Positions 5,023-10,788 of a stretch of DNA of 11,441 bases are shown here, piece by piece. The translations under genes and the position numbers were made by a program. Where the stretch lies: assembly GCA_018831025.1 (NCBI GenBank), contig JAHJRB010000057.1:1-11441 (forward strand), written 5' to 3'. The stretch is from Nanobdellota archaeon (GTDB taxonomy: Archaea > Nanobdellota > Nanobdellia > SCGC-AAA011-G17 > ARS1403). Numbering within the stretch: the first letter of the stretch is position 1; every line of letters begins with the position of its first letter. The notes under the pieces are model-generated. The model did not search any database and was not told the origin of the DNA. It worked only from the letters and a program-made list of their open reading frames with translations.

Positions 5023-7654
5023 ACTCAACCAATATAGCTGGCTTAAACGGCAAAGCTTTTCCATTATCTTCTTCTAAAACTTCAATTTTCAATTTAAACT
5101 CTTTCTCTAAATCTCTTAAATTATTTTTAAGCAACTTAATTTCAGTTTTTCTATCCAGGGTTATATCATCCACGCCTTTCTTTAATAACATTGGAATCAA
5201 TTTAGCAATGTCTTTTTCATGACCTTTAACTAAAACCTTCTCCATAACTTCCTTAAAATCTCTACTCTCAGTATTTTTAAATTTTTCATACAGCTCATAT
5301 TTCCAGTTATCAGCAGTATAAAGTTTTAATTTTTTAGGTTCTTTAATTTTAACTAATTTTAAAACAGCATTAACATCAGACATAATATTTGAAATAAAGT
5401 CTTCCTCCTTTTCTAATTTTAGATCTATTTTATTCTCATCACATTTAGGCCAATTAGCTAAGCTAATATATCCATCATTATGATTCTCGTATAATTCCTC
5501 GCAAATATGCGGAGCAAAGCAGCTAAACATAATTAAAAATTTCTTAAAGGCTTCATCATAAATTTCGATAGAAACATTTCTCTTTACTTTAGATAAATAA
5601 TTAACAAACTCCATTATTTTAATCAAAGCAATATTATAATTAAATTTCTCAATGTTTTCCTCTAATTCTTTAATTAATTTATTCACTTTACTAATCAAAT
5701 GTTTATCATAAATATTATTTTCACTTTTTTCTCTTTCTTTAAGATTATACACTCTATTCAAAAATCTATAACTTGCTTCAATACCTTTTTCCTCCCATTC
5801 AACTGTTTTAGAAGGATGTGCTAATCCTAATAGAAATATCCTGACTGTATCCACCCCATATTTCTCTATCATCTCGTCTTGGCTAACAACATTGCCTTTT
5901 GATTTACTCATTTTTGCTCCATCTTTATACAATATTCCCTGAGTAAACAATTTAGTAAAGGGTTCATCAAAATGAAGCATACCCATATCTCCCATAGCCT
6001 TTACAAAGAATCTTGCATACAACAAATGCAAAACCGCATGCTCTGCTCCTCCAATATACTGATCAACTGGCATCCAATACTCTACACTCCTCTTATCAAA
6101 CATTTTTTCTTTATTTTTAGGATCGCAATATCTCAAAAAATACCAACTACTATCAAAGAAAGTATCCATCGTATCTGTTTCCCTCTCGGCATCATTTCCA
6201 CATTTAGGACATTTAGTTTTTATAAAACTCTTATTAGTCAGCAAAGGATTACCTTTCCCTGTAAATTTAACATCAAGAGGCAATTCAATAGGCAAATCTT
6301 CTTCATTAACAGGAACATAACCACAATCCTCACATTTAATCATAGGAATCGGAGTTCCCCAATATCTCTGTCTGCTAATTAACCAGTCTCTTAATTTATA
6401 CTGGACAGTTCTTTTACCGTAACCCATCTCTTCCAAATAATCTACAATCTCTTCAATTGCTTCTCTATTCCTGCTTCCATTAAACTTCTCATCAGAATTA
6501 ACAATCTTGCCATCATTTACAAAAGCTCTAATCATCTTTTCCGCATCTAGCTCATAATCATCAGGAGTAATTACAACTTTAATTGGAATTTTATATTTCT
6601 TAGCAAAATCAAAATCTCTCTGATCGTGAGCAGGAACTGCCATTACTACTCCTGTACCATAATCCGGCAGCACAAAATTAGCGATATAAATTGGAATTAT
6701 TTCATTATTAACAGGATTAATCGCATATCTTCCAGTAAACATCCCTTCTTTCTCTTTATCTTCATCTGCTCTGCTATATCTATCCTCTAACACAACTTTA
6801 TCAATAAATTTCTTTACTTTATCTTCATATTTAGTTCCTTTAACTAACTCCATCACTCTTGGATGCTCAGGAGCATAAACCATAAAAGTAACACCCCATA
6901 AAGTATCTACTCTTGTAGTAAAAACCTGAATTTTCTCATCTTTAGAATCTTTTAATTTAAAGTCCACTAAAGTACCTTCACTTCTTCCAATCCAATTGTC
7001 CTGCATTATTCTTATTTTCTCAGGCCAACCTTTTAATTTACCAATATCATTTAATAATTCATCAGCATATTTTGTAATCTTCAAGAACCACTGCTCTAGT
7101 GCTTTTACCTCTACTTTATTATGACATCTCCAGCATTCTCCATCTTCCACTTGCTCATTAGCTAATACTGTTCCACAACTATTACACCAGTTAACCGGTG
7201 CTTTTTTTCTCTCAACTAATCCATTCTCTAAAAATTTTAAGAACAACCATTGATTCCATCTATAATAATCCTTATCACAAGTTTTAACCAATCTACTCCA
7301 ATCATAACTATTCCCAAGTGCGTTTAATTGATTAGTAAAATTCTTAACAGATTTTTCAGTATATTCTTTTGGATGTATTCCTATTTTTATTGCTGCATTC
7401 TCGGCTGGCAATCCAAAAGCATCAAATCCCATTGGATAAAGCACGTTAAATCCTTTTAATCTCTTAAATCTAGCATAAACATCCCCAATAGCATAATTTC
7501 TACTATGCCCCATATGCAAAGAAGTTGAAGATGGATAAGGAAACATCTCAAGGCAGAAATACTTTTTTTTCTTAGTATCTTCCTTTACCTTAAAGACTTT
7601 ATACTTTTCCCATTTTTCTTGCCACTTTTTATCTATCTTATTAAATTTAATCAT
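5021..7654 (-). CDS. leuS: Leucine--tRNA ligase, bacterial-type core with archaeal-looking C-terminus
   Basis: This class I synthetase of 877 residues charges tRNA-Leu. The HIGH signature is HMGH (47-50) and the KMSKS loop is 581-585. A zinc ribbon uses C157, C160, C174 and C177; a second four-cysteine set is C441, C444, C482 and C485. The CP1 editing domain has FTTRVDTLWG (245-254) and AHDQRDFDFA, where D344 and D347 match the editing-site aspartates of bacterial LeuRS. DWLISRQRYWGTPIP (423-437) and the overall order are bacterial. From about 775 onward the wording changes: YTADNWKYELYEKF, DFKEVMEKVLVKGHEKDIAKLI and a terminal KALPFKPAILVE resemble archaeal or eukaryotic cytosolic LeuRS tails. 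The ATG at 7654 has a TATA element about 26 nt upstream. The enzyme call is certain; the chimera is inferred from remembered family wording. Confidence 0.96.
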   Translation of the reverse strand: MIKFNKIDKKWQEKWEKYKVFKVKEDTKKKKYFCLEMFPYPSSTSLHMGHSRNYAIGDVYARFKRLKGFNVLYPMGFDAFGLPAENAAIKIGIHPKEYTEKSVKNFTNQLNALGNSYDWSRLVKTCDKDYYRWNQWLFLKFLENGLVERKKAPVNWCNSCGTVLANEQVEDGECWRCHNKVEVKALEQWFLKITKYADELLNDIGKLKGWPEKIRIMQDNWIGRSEGTLVDFKLKDSKDEKIQVFTTRVDTLWGVTFMVYAPEHPRVMELVKGTKYEDKVKKFIDKVVLEDRYSRADEDKEKEGMFTGRYAINPVNNEIIPIYIANFVLPDYGTGVVMAVPAHDQRDFDFAKKYKIPIKVVITPDDYELDAEKMIRAFVNDGKIVNSDEKFNGSRNREAIEEIVDYLEEMGYGKRTVQYKLRDWLISRQRYWGTPIPMIKCEDCGYVPVNEEDLPIELPLDVKFTGKGNPLLTNKSFIKTKCPKCGNDAERETDTMDTFFDSSWYFLRYCDPKNKEKMFDKRSVEYWMPVDQYIGGAEHAVLHLLYARFFVKAMGDMGMLHFDEPFTKLFTQGILYKDGAKMSKSKGNVVSQDEMIEKYGVDTVRIFLLGLAHPSKTVEWEEKGIEASYRFLNRVYNLKEREKSENNIYDKHLISKVNKLIKELEENIEKFNYNIALIKIMEFVNYLSKVKRNVSIEIYDEAFKKFLIMFSCFAPHICEELYENHNDGYISLANWPKCDENKIDLKLEKEEDFISNIMSDVNAVLKLVKIKEPKKLKLYTADNWKYELYEKFKNTESRDFKEVMEKVLVKGHEKDIAKLIPMLLKKGVDDITLDRKTEIKLLKNNLRDLEKEFKLKIEVLEEDNGKALPFKPAILVE

Positions 7655-7674
7655 ATCAAAGAATTAAGTAGCTT

Positions 7675-7689
7675 AATTTTTAAAACTTT
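7675..7689 (-). promoter_or_regulatory. TATA element of leuS
   Basis: On the minus strand AAGTTTTAAAAATT is centred about 26 nt before the leuS ATG. It is back-to-back with the tRNA promoter at 7691, so leuS and the tRNA genes diverge from a compact 78-bp region. Confidence 0.5.
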
Positions 7690-7690
7690 T

Positions 7691-7705
7691 GAAAACCTTT
7701 AAAAA
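7691..7705 (+). promoter_or_regulatory. BRE/TATA promoter of tRNA-Arg
   Basis: GAAAACCTTTAAAAA lies about 30 nt before the tRNA 5' end. Its first ten bases match the promoter at 1763 exactly. Confidence 0.6.
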
Positions 7706-7764
7706 CTAAAAATAATATTCTTTTAGATAAATGGGCTCGTAACTCAGCTTGGATAGAGTGCCAG

Positions 7765-7782
7765 ATTTTTAATAAAGGCAAA
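7765..7782 (+). other. tRNA-Arg intron 1, 18 nt, position 30/31
   Basis: The BHB is: central helix TGCC (7759-7762) with GGCA (7777-7780), four Watson-Crick pairs. The 5' bulge is AGA (7763-7765) and the 3' bulge AAC (7781-7783). The inner helix is TTT/AAA (7766-7768 with 7774-7776). The outer helix pairs 7756-7758 with 7784-7786. Cuts after the second bulge nucleotide give G30 joined to C31. Confidence 0.85.
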
Positions 7783-7789
7783 CCTTCTA

Positions 7790-7803
7790 TCTATTAGGAA
7801 GTT
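7790..7803 (+). other. tRNA-Arg intron 2, 14 nt, canonical position 37/38
   Basis: Central helix CTTC (7784-7787, nucleotides 32-35) pairs with GAAG (7798-7801). The 5' bulge is TAT (7788-7790) and the 3' bulge TTA (7802-7804). The inner hairpin is only two pairs (CT/AG) with an ATT loop. The outer helix is the anticodon stem, complete only after intron 1 is gone. Confidence 0.82.
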
Positions 7804-7840
7804 AGCTGGAAGTCGAGGGTTCAAATCCCTTCGGGCCCGC

Positions 7841-7851
7841 TTTTTTCTTTT
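7841..7851 (+). terminator. T-tract terminator after tRNA-Arg
   Basis: TTTTTTCTTTT begins two nucleotides after G73. Archaeal RNA polymerase stops at such T runs. It separates tRNA-Arg from the next tRNA, which has its own promoter. Confidence 0.55.
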
Positions 7852-7853
7852 CA

Positions 7854-7868
7854 GAAAATCTTATAAAT
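7854..7868 (+). promoter_or_regulatory. BRE/TATA promoter of tRNA-Cys
   Basis: GAAAATCTTATAAAT lies with its TATA part about 27 nt before the tRNA 5' end at 7892, following the same pattern as the other promoters in the window. Confidence 0.6.
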
Positions 7869-7922
7869 GAACCATATCTAAATTATTTTAAGGGCTCATG
7901 GCCAAATCCGGTAAGGCAGTCG

Positions 7923-7946
7923 ATATTCCCTAAAAGAATAGCTGAA
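7923..7946 (+). other. tRNA-Cys intron 1, 24 nt, position 30/31
   Basis: The inner helix is TATTC (7924-7928) with GAATA (7936-7940) around a 7-nt loop. Central helix CAGT (7917-7920) pairs with GCTG (7941-7944), one G-U. The 5' bulge is CGA (7921-7923) and the 3' bulge AAC (7945-7947). The outer helix is short (G24-C32, G23-U33). Cuts after the second bulge nucleotide join G30 to C31, which then pairs with G39. Confidence 0.85.
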
Positions 7947-7953
7947 CCTGCAG

Positions 7954-7970
7954 CTGGATTACCAGTAGTG
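7954..7970 (+). other. tRNA-Cys intron 2, 17 nt, canonical position 37/38
   Basis: Central helix CTGC (7948-7951) pairs with GTAG (7965-7968), one G-U. The 5' bulge is AGC (7952-7954) and the 3' bulge TGA (7969-7971). The inner hairpin is TGG/CCA around ATTA. Cutting joins G37 to A38. Confidence 0.85.
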
Positions 7971-7991
7971 AGCGACCATCGAGGGTTCAAA

Positions 7992-8018
7992 ATAATCCTA
8001 TCTAAAAGATTATGAAAG
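7992..8018 (+). other. tRNA-Cys intron 3, 27 nt, T-loop position 59/60
   Basis: This is a perfect 3-4-3 BHB. The outer helix is the T stem. Central helix TTCA (7986-7989) pairs with TGAA (8013-8016). The 5' bulge is AAA (7990-7992) and the 3' bulge AGT (8017-8019). The inner helix is TAATC (7993-7997) with GATTA (8008-8012). Standard cuts yield the T loop TTCAAAT. Confidence 0.9.
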
Positions 8019-8043
8019 TCCCTCTGAGCCCTTCTATAATTCT

Positions 8044-8078
8044 ATTCTAAAAATAAAAAATAAAGAGAAAAAAAGAAA
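8044..8078 (-). terminator. T-rich termination region after the S-layer-like gene
   Basis: Reading the minus strand past the stop codon at 8079, the sequence is a series of T runs (TTTCTTTTTTTCTC, then TTTATTTTTTATTTTTAG). This fits archaeal poly-T termination between convergent transcripts. No hairpin is visible. Confidence 0.4.
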
Positions 8079-10079
8079 TTAAAGACTTGGCTTTCTTGAA
8101 AAAAAAGCAGCTTTAATTATTAATAAAGCTGCTCCAATTAAAACCAAATCTACAATTACCCAGAAAGCTGTGCTTCTTCCTTTAAGGAAATCAAAATTAC
8201 CACTAACAACTCCTTCAGTACTTTCAGAACCTTCTTTTATATCAAAGTTCAAGGTGAATTGTTTTTCCTCAAAGTCTCCTACTCTAAGAGGTCTGACGCT
8301 AACTGTTGCGCTGTTCATTCCAGGTGCTGCTCCCTTTAAATTAACTGGAAGATAAATATTATTATCTCCTGGATGTAAACTAACTGCTTGCCCTATTAAG
8401 TTATCAGCCCATCCGCCAATTGTAGTAAAGCTTAATGTACCAATTAAATCTCTGCTACCGCTGTTGCTTATAACTAAATGCAAGTTAACTAAGCCTTTAG
8501 TAACAGTTATTTGTGTATCAGTAGCAATACTTAAAGTTGCAGTCGGAGCACTTCCACCAGTAGAGGTTGTACCATCACAAGTTCTAACTTTCAAAGTTTC
8601 AAAATCAGAATTTGTTTCATCATCATTATAGAAGTATACAATAGCTTCAATAAGATAGTCTTTTGGTAAAGTCCCTAAAGGAACTAAAAAGTTGAATCTT
8701 TTTGTTGCAGATTCATCACTGCCACTGAATTTATCTAAATCAAATTTGTTACTTTCTAAATTTAAACCAAGTTCAGAGTTTTTTACAATGATATAAACAT
8801 CATCTTCATTTTTAGTACCTTGATTCTCTACATCTACTTTGATTTCAATATTTTCCCCGCAGTCAACGCTACTTGGAGTCAAAGTAATAGACTTAACAAC
8901 AACATCGTGAGCTTCTCTCTTTAAATCAAGATTTACACTGTCTTCATTACAATTGTCTTCCTCATCTCCATCCTCGTACGCTTTAATATAAAGCACATAA
9001 GTGTTTCCTGTGTCTAAATCGCTCGATTTAGGAATTTCCAGTTCAAGCTCAAAAGTTTCAGTGTCTCCATCATTTATATCTACACTATCACTTTCAACGC
9101 TTGCAATCTCATCATTATTACTTAAATCATATAGAAAAGCCTCAACAATAACATCCATGTTTTGGTTATCATTGTTCTTAACCTTAACTTCAATATCAAG
9201 TGTTTCTCCAGGTTTTATGTCATCCCCACTATCCGGATTTCTAATGTCAATGCTTAAATGAGCATTTCCAGAACTAGTTCTTACTCCGTCCTTAACAATA
9301 CCATCGCTACAAACTTCTGGTTGAACAACTAAGCTCAACTTGAAACTATCGGTTGCTGTATTACCTGTTACAGTAACATTTCCAGAATAAGTCTTTAAAT
9401 CAATGTTATTGCCAAAAACCGCAGTTGCTGTCACAGTTGCAGTTGCGCCTGGATTAATGGTTCCTGGATTTGAGAAACTCAAAGTAATTGCATCTCCATC
9501 ACTATCGCTTAATACTATGTCATGTGAAAAGATAAGACCAAGTAAAGGATTACTGCCTGTGTTTTTAATACTAAATGTGCCTGTTTGAGTACTCTCTTCC
9601 TGTCCAGAAATCTTAAGAACATTTGTTGCATCGTAAGTAAGTACATCTAATCCATCAACTTGTGTAACAGTTATAGTATAAGGCAATTGAGCTGTATTAC
9701 TAGCATCAGCTGAATCTACTGCTGATATTGTTCCTGTATAAGTACCTTTCATAATAGAAGGCAAAACTATATCAAAACTAACTGTTAAAGGTGTAGTATT
9801 TGTTACGGTCCTAGTAGCGATTGTTGGAGCACTAATAGTTTCAGTACCCCCTGTTCTAATCAAAGGAGTGCTTATAAAACCAATTGTTTTACTAGCAATA
9901 GTAGTACTTAAATTAAAACTCATAGTAATAGTGCTTCCAGGTAATCCTGCTGGAGATGTAACTGGACTTGTGTCTGTTATACTAAAATCACCATTTATAG
10001 AATCAACTCCAAAAGCAGCATTAGCTAACAAAAGAATAAATACTAAAACTACCCCACTCATAAATAGATTTTTATTCAT
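8079..10079 (-). CDS. Secreted, C-terminally anchored multi-domain protein, candidate S-layer protein
   Basis: This encodes 666 residues. Residues 1-24 are a signal peptide with a long hydrophobic core. The body is a series of beta-sandwich regions rich in T, S, V, D and N: about 25-140, 145-253 (TGTFSIKNTGSNPL type), 272-385 (IKPGETLDIEVKVKNNDNQ), 388-500 (VDCGENIEIKVDVENQGTKNEDD, a CARDB-like cell-adhesion fold) and 513-615 (VNLHLVISNSGSRDL). Only four cysteines are present (257, 377, 407, 501). A single membrane helix spans about 638-660, with a short basic end SRKPSL. The body is strongly acidic at about 315-385. Architecture and a strong leadered promoter suggest an abundant surface protein; an S-layer role is inference. 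Just downstream lies the tRNA island. No classical PGF-CTERM motif is visible. Confidence 0.85.
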   Translation of the reverse strand: MNKNLFMSGVVLVFILLLANAAFGVDSINGDFSITDTSPVTSPAGLPGSTITMSFNLSTTIASKTIGFISTPLIRTGGTETISAPTIATRTVTNTTPLTVSFDIVLPSIMKGTYTGTISAVDSADASNTAQLPYTITVTQVDGLDVLTYDATNVLKISGQEESTQTGTFSIKNTGSNPLLGLIFSHDIVLSDSDGDAITLSFSNPGTINPGATATVTATAVFGNNIDLKTYSGNVTVTGNTATDSFKLSLVVQPEVCSDGIVKDGVRTSSGNAHLSIDIRNPDSGDDIKPGETLDIEVKVKNNDNQNMDVIVEAFLYDLSNNDEIASVESDSVDINDGDTETFELELEIPKSSDLDTGNTYVLYIKAYEDGDEEDNCNEDSVNLDLKREAHDVVVKSITLTPSSVDCGENIEIKVDVENQGTKNEDDVYIIVKNSELGLNLESNKFDLDKFSGSDESATKRFNFLVPLGTLPKDYLIEAIVYFYNDDETNSDFETLKVRTCDGTTSTGGSAPTATLSIATDTQITVTKGLVNLHLVISNSGSRDLIGTLSFTTIGGWADNLIGQAVSLHPGDNNIYLPVNLKGAAPGMNSATVSVRPLRVGDFEEKQFTLNFDIKEGSESTEGVVSGNFDFLKGRSTAFWVIVDLVLIGAALLIIKAAFFSRKPSL

Positions 10080-10085
10080 TTTTTA

Positions 10086-10091
10086 ACCCCC
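10086..10091 (-). promoter_or_regulatory. Shine-Dalgarno-like GGGGGT of the S-layer-like gene
   Basis: On the minus strand GGGGGT ends 6 nt before the ATG at 10079. It can pair with the 16S tail ACCUCC through one G-U wobble. It stands out because most genes here are leaderless. Confidence 0.5.
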
Positions 10092-10128
10092 AAAATATAA
10101 TTATTATACTCAAATATGTCTAAAACCC

Positions 10129-10143
10129 ATATATAAAGCTTTC
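10129..10143 (-). promoter_or_regulatory. BRE/TATA promoter of the S-layer-like gene
   Basis: The minus strand reads GAAAGCTTTATATAT. The expected start, about 25 nt downstream near 10108, leaves a leader of roughly 28 nt that holds the GGGGGT site. Confidence 0.6.
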
Positions 10144-10198
10144 TATTATATCTACTCCAAAATAATAACAAAGAAGATTCTTAAAAATCAAAAAATTC

Positions 10199-10738
10199 TC
10201 AAGATTTCCAAAATCCCTTAAGTTTAGTCCAAATAGCCTTTTTCTTCAGAACCAGTAACCCAATCCCATAGCCTAAAAACCCTCCAGCAACCAAATCACT
10301 AGCATAATGCACCCCTAAATACAATCTAGAAAAGGCAATTACTAAAGCAACTCCAAAAAACCAGTATTTTAGCTTAGGAAACTCTTTATTCATCATAGCA
10401 AGAGTAGAGAACATTACTATGGCATGACTGCTTGGAAAACTATAATCAAATCTTAATAAATTCTCTGGTCTTTCTCTCATAATAACTAATTTCAATAAAA
10501 AAGAAACAACATAAGCAATTACAACGCTTAATCCAAGCAAAAGTATCTTTTTCTTATCCTTTAACATTGTACAATAAACAAATATAATTAATCCAACGAA
10601 CCAAATATAAGAGACAACCCTCATAACTCCATAAAAAGCACTTACTCTTATCATTTCCATAAAAACAGTAATTTCACTATCAAAAAAGAATGAAACAATT
10701 AATAATAATACCCCGAAAATCCAAATATTTTCCTTCAT
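10199..10738 (-). CDS. PAP2-family membrane lipid phosphatase
   Basis: This 179-residue protein has about five or six membrane helices. The three phosphatidate-phosphatase (PAP2) motifs are complete: K83 to R90-P91 (KLVIMRERP), PSSH at 102-105, and SRLYLGVHYASD at 137-148 with R138, H144 and D148. H144 would be the nucleophile that takes the phosphate, assisted by D148, with H105 as the acid. Such proteins remove phosphate from lipid phosphates or polyprenyl diphosphates at the membrane surface. In this setting, recycling of the polyprenyl carrier used for surface glycans is a reasonable guess. The ATG at 10738 lies about 26 nt from the palindromic TATA box at 10761, so it is probably leaderless. 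The exact substrate cannot be told from sequence. Confidence 0.9.
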   Translation of the reverse strand: MKENIWIFGVLLLIVSFFFDSEITVFMEMIRVSAFYGVMRVVSYIWFVGLIIFVYCTMLKDKKKILLLGLSVVIAYVVSFLLKLVIMRERPENLLRFDYSFPSSHAIVMFSTLAMMNKEFPKLKYWFFGVALVIAFSRLYLGVHYASDLVAGGFLGYGIGLLVLKKKAIWTKLKGFWKS

Positions 10739-10760
10739 TCATTTTAGAGAACAAATATTT

Positions 10761-10769
10761 ATTTAAATA
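10761..10769. promoter_or_regulatory. Palindromic TATA box shared by two divergent genes
   Basis: ATTTAAATA contains the perfect palindrome ATTTAAAT (10761-10768). Its centre is about 26 nt from the PAP2 ATG (10738, minus) and about 24 nt from the archaeosortase ATG (10789, plus). Both distances fit leaderless starts, and no other TATA element is present in the 50-bp gap. Confidence 0.6.
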
Positions 10770-10788
10770 ATTATTGCTTATTTACTGG

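Larger units (their letters stand above)
7733..7839 (+). tRNA. tRNA-Arg(UCU) with two introns
   Basis: The 107-nt gene gives a 75-nt mature tRNA. The acceptor stem is GGGCTCG with CGGGCCC and discriminator G73. The D stem is ACTC/GAGT with G18G19. The T stem is GAGGG/CCCTT (one G-U pair) and the T loop TTCAAAT. Read with one 32-nt intron it looks like tRNA-Lys(UUU) but leaves an A31-G39 mismatch and no proper BHB. Read with introns at 7765-7782 and 7790-7803, both junction pairs form 3-4-3 BHB motifs. The anticodon stem becomes CCAGC/GCTGG and the loop CTTCTAA, anticodon TCT at 7786-7788. This loop, G73 and the GGATAGAG D-arm wording match archaeal tRNA-Arg(UCU) as I recall it. There is a TATA box upstream and a T tract downstream. 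Confidence 0.9.
7892..8032 (+). tRNA. tRNA-Cys(GCA) with three introns
   Basis: The 141-nt gene gives a 73-nt mature tRNA after removing 24, 17 and 27 nt. The acceptor stem is GGGCTCA (7892-7898) with TGAGCCC (8025-8031), all seven pairs formed, and the discriminator is U73, the identity base of tRNA-Cys. The D arm has GCC/GGC and G18G19 (7910-7911). After splicing, the anticodon stem is GTCGC/GCGAC and the loop CTGCAGA, anticodon GCA at 7950-7952. The variable loop is CATC. The T stem is GAGGG (7981-7985) with CCCTC (8020-8024) and the T loop TTCAAAT. Each intron is flanked by its own BHB. Without all three introns neither the anticodon stem nor the T loop is possible. No strong T-tract follows the gene. 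Confidence 0.92.

Noticed and set aside
5972..6382. A 136-codon open frame on the plus strand inside leuS
   Set aside because: It lies wholly antisense to conserved LeuRS motifs, lacks a promoter and its composition is the shadow of the coding strand.
7733..7839. tRNA-Lys(UUU) with a single 32-nt intron
   Set aside because: The loop TTTTTAA and G73 fit Lys at first sight, but every one-intron register either leaves an A31-G39 mismatch or lacks a BHB at the junctions. The two-intron Arg(UCU) reading gives full pairing everywhere.
7924..7940. TATTC/GAATA hairpin as a transcription terminator or regulatory element
   Set aside because: It is the inner helix of tRNA-Cys intron 1 and is fully explained by the BHB structure.
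7892..8032. tRNA-Thr(AGU) reading of the second tRNA using one anticodon-loop intron
   Set aside because: It requires A34, not used in archaeal tRNA-Thr, leaves A31-G39 unpaired and ignores the two well-formed hairpins. U73 and GCA fit Cys instead.
10774..10788. TTG start adding five residues to the archaeosortase-like protein
   Set aside because: It lies only 5 nt after the TATA box, before any plausible transcription start; the ATG at 10789 fits the expected spacing.
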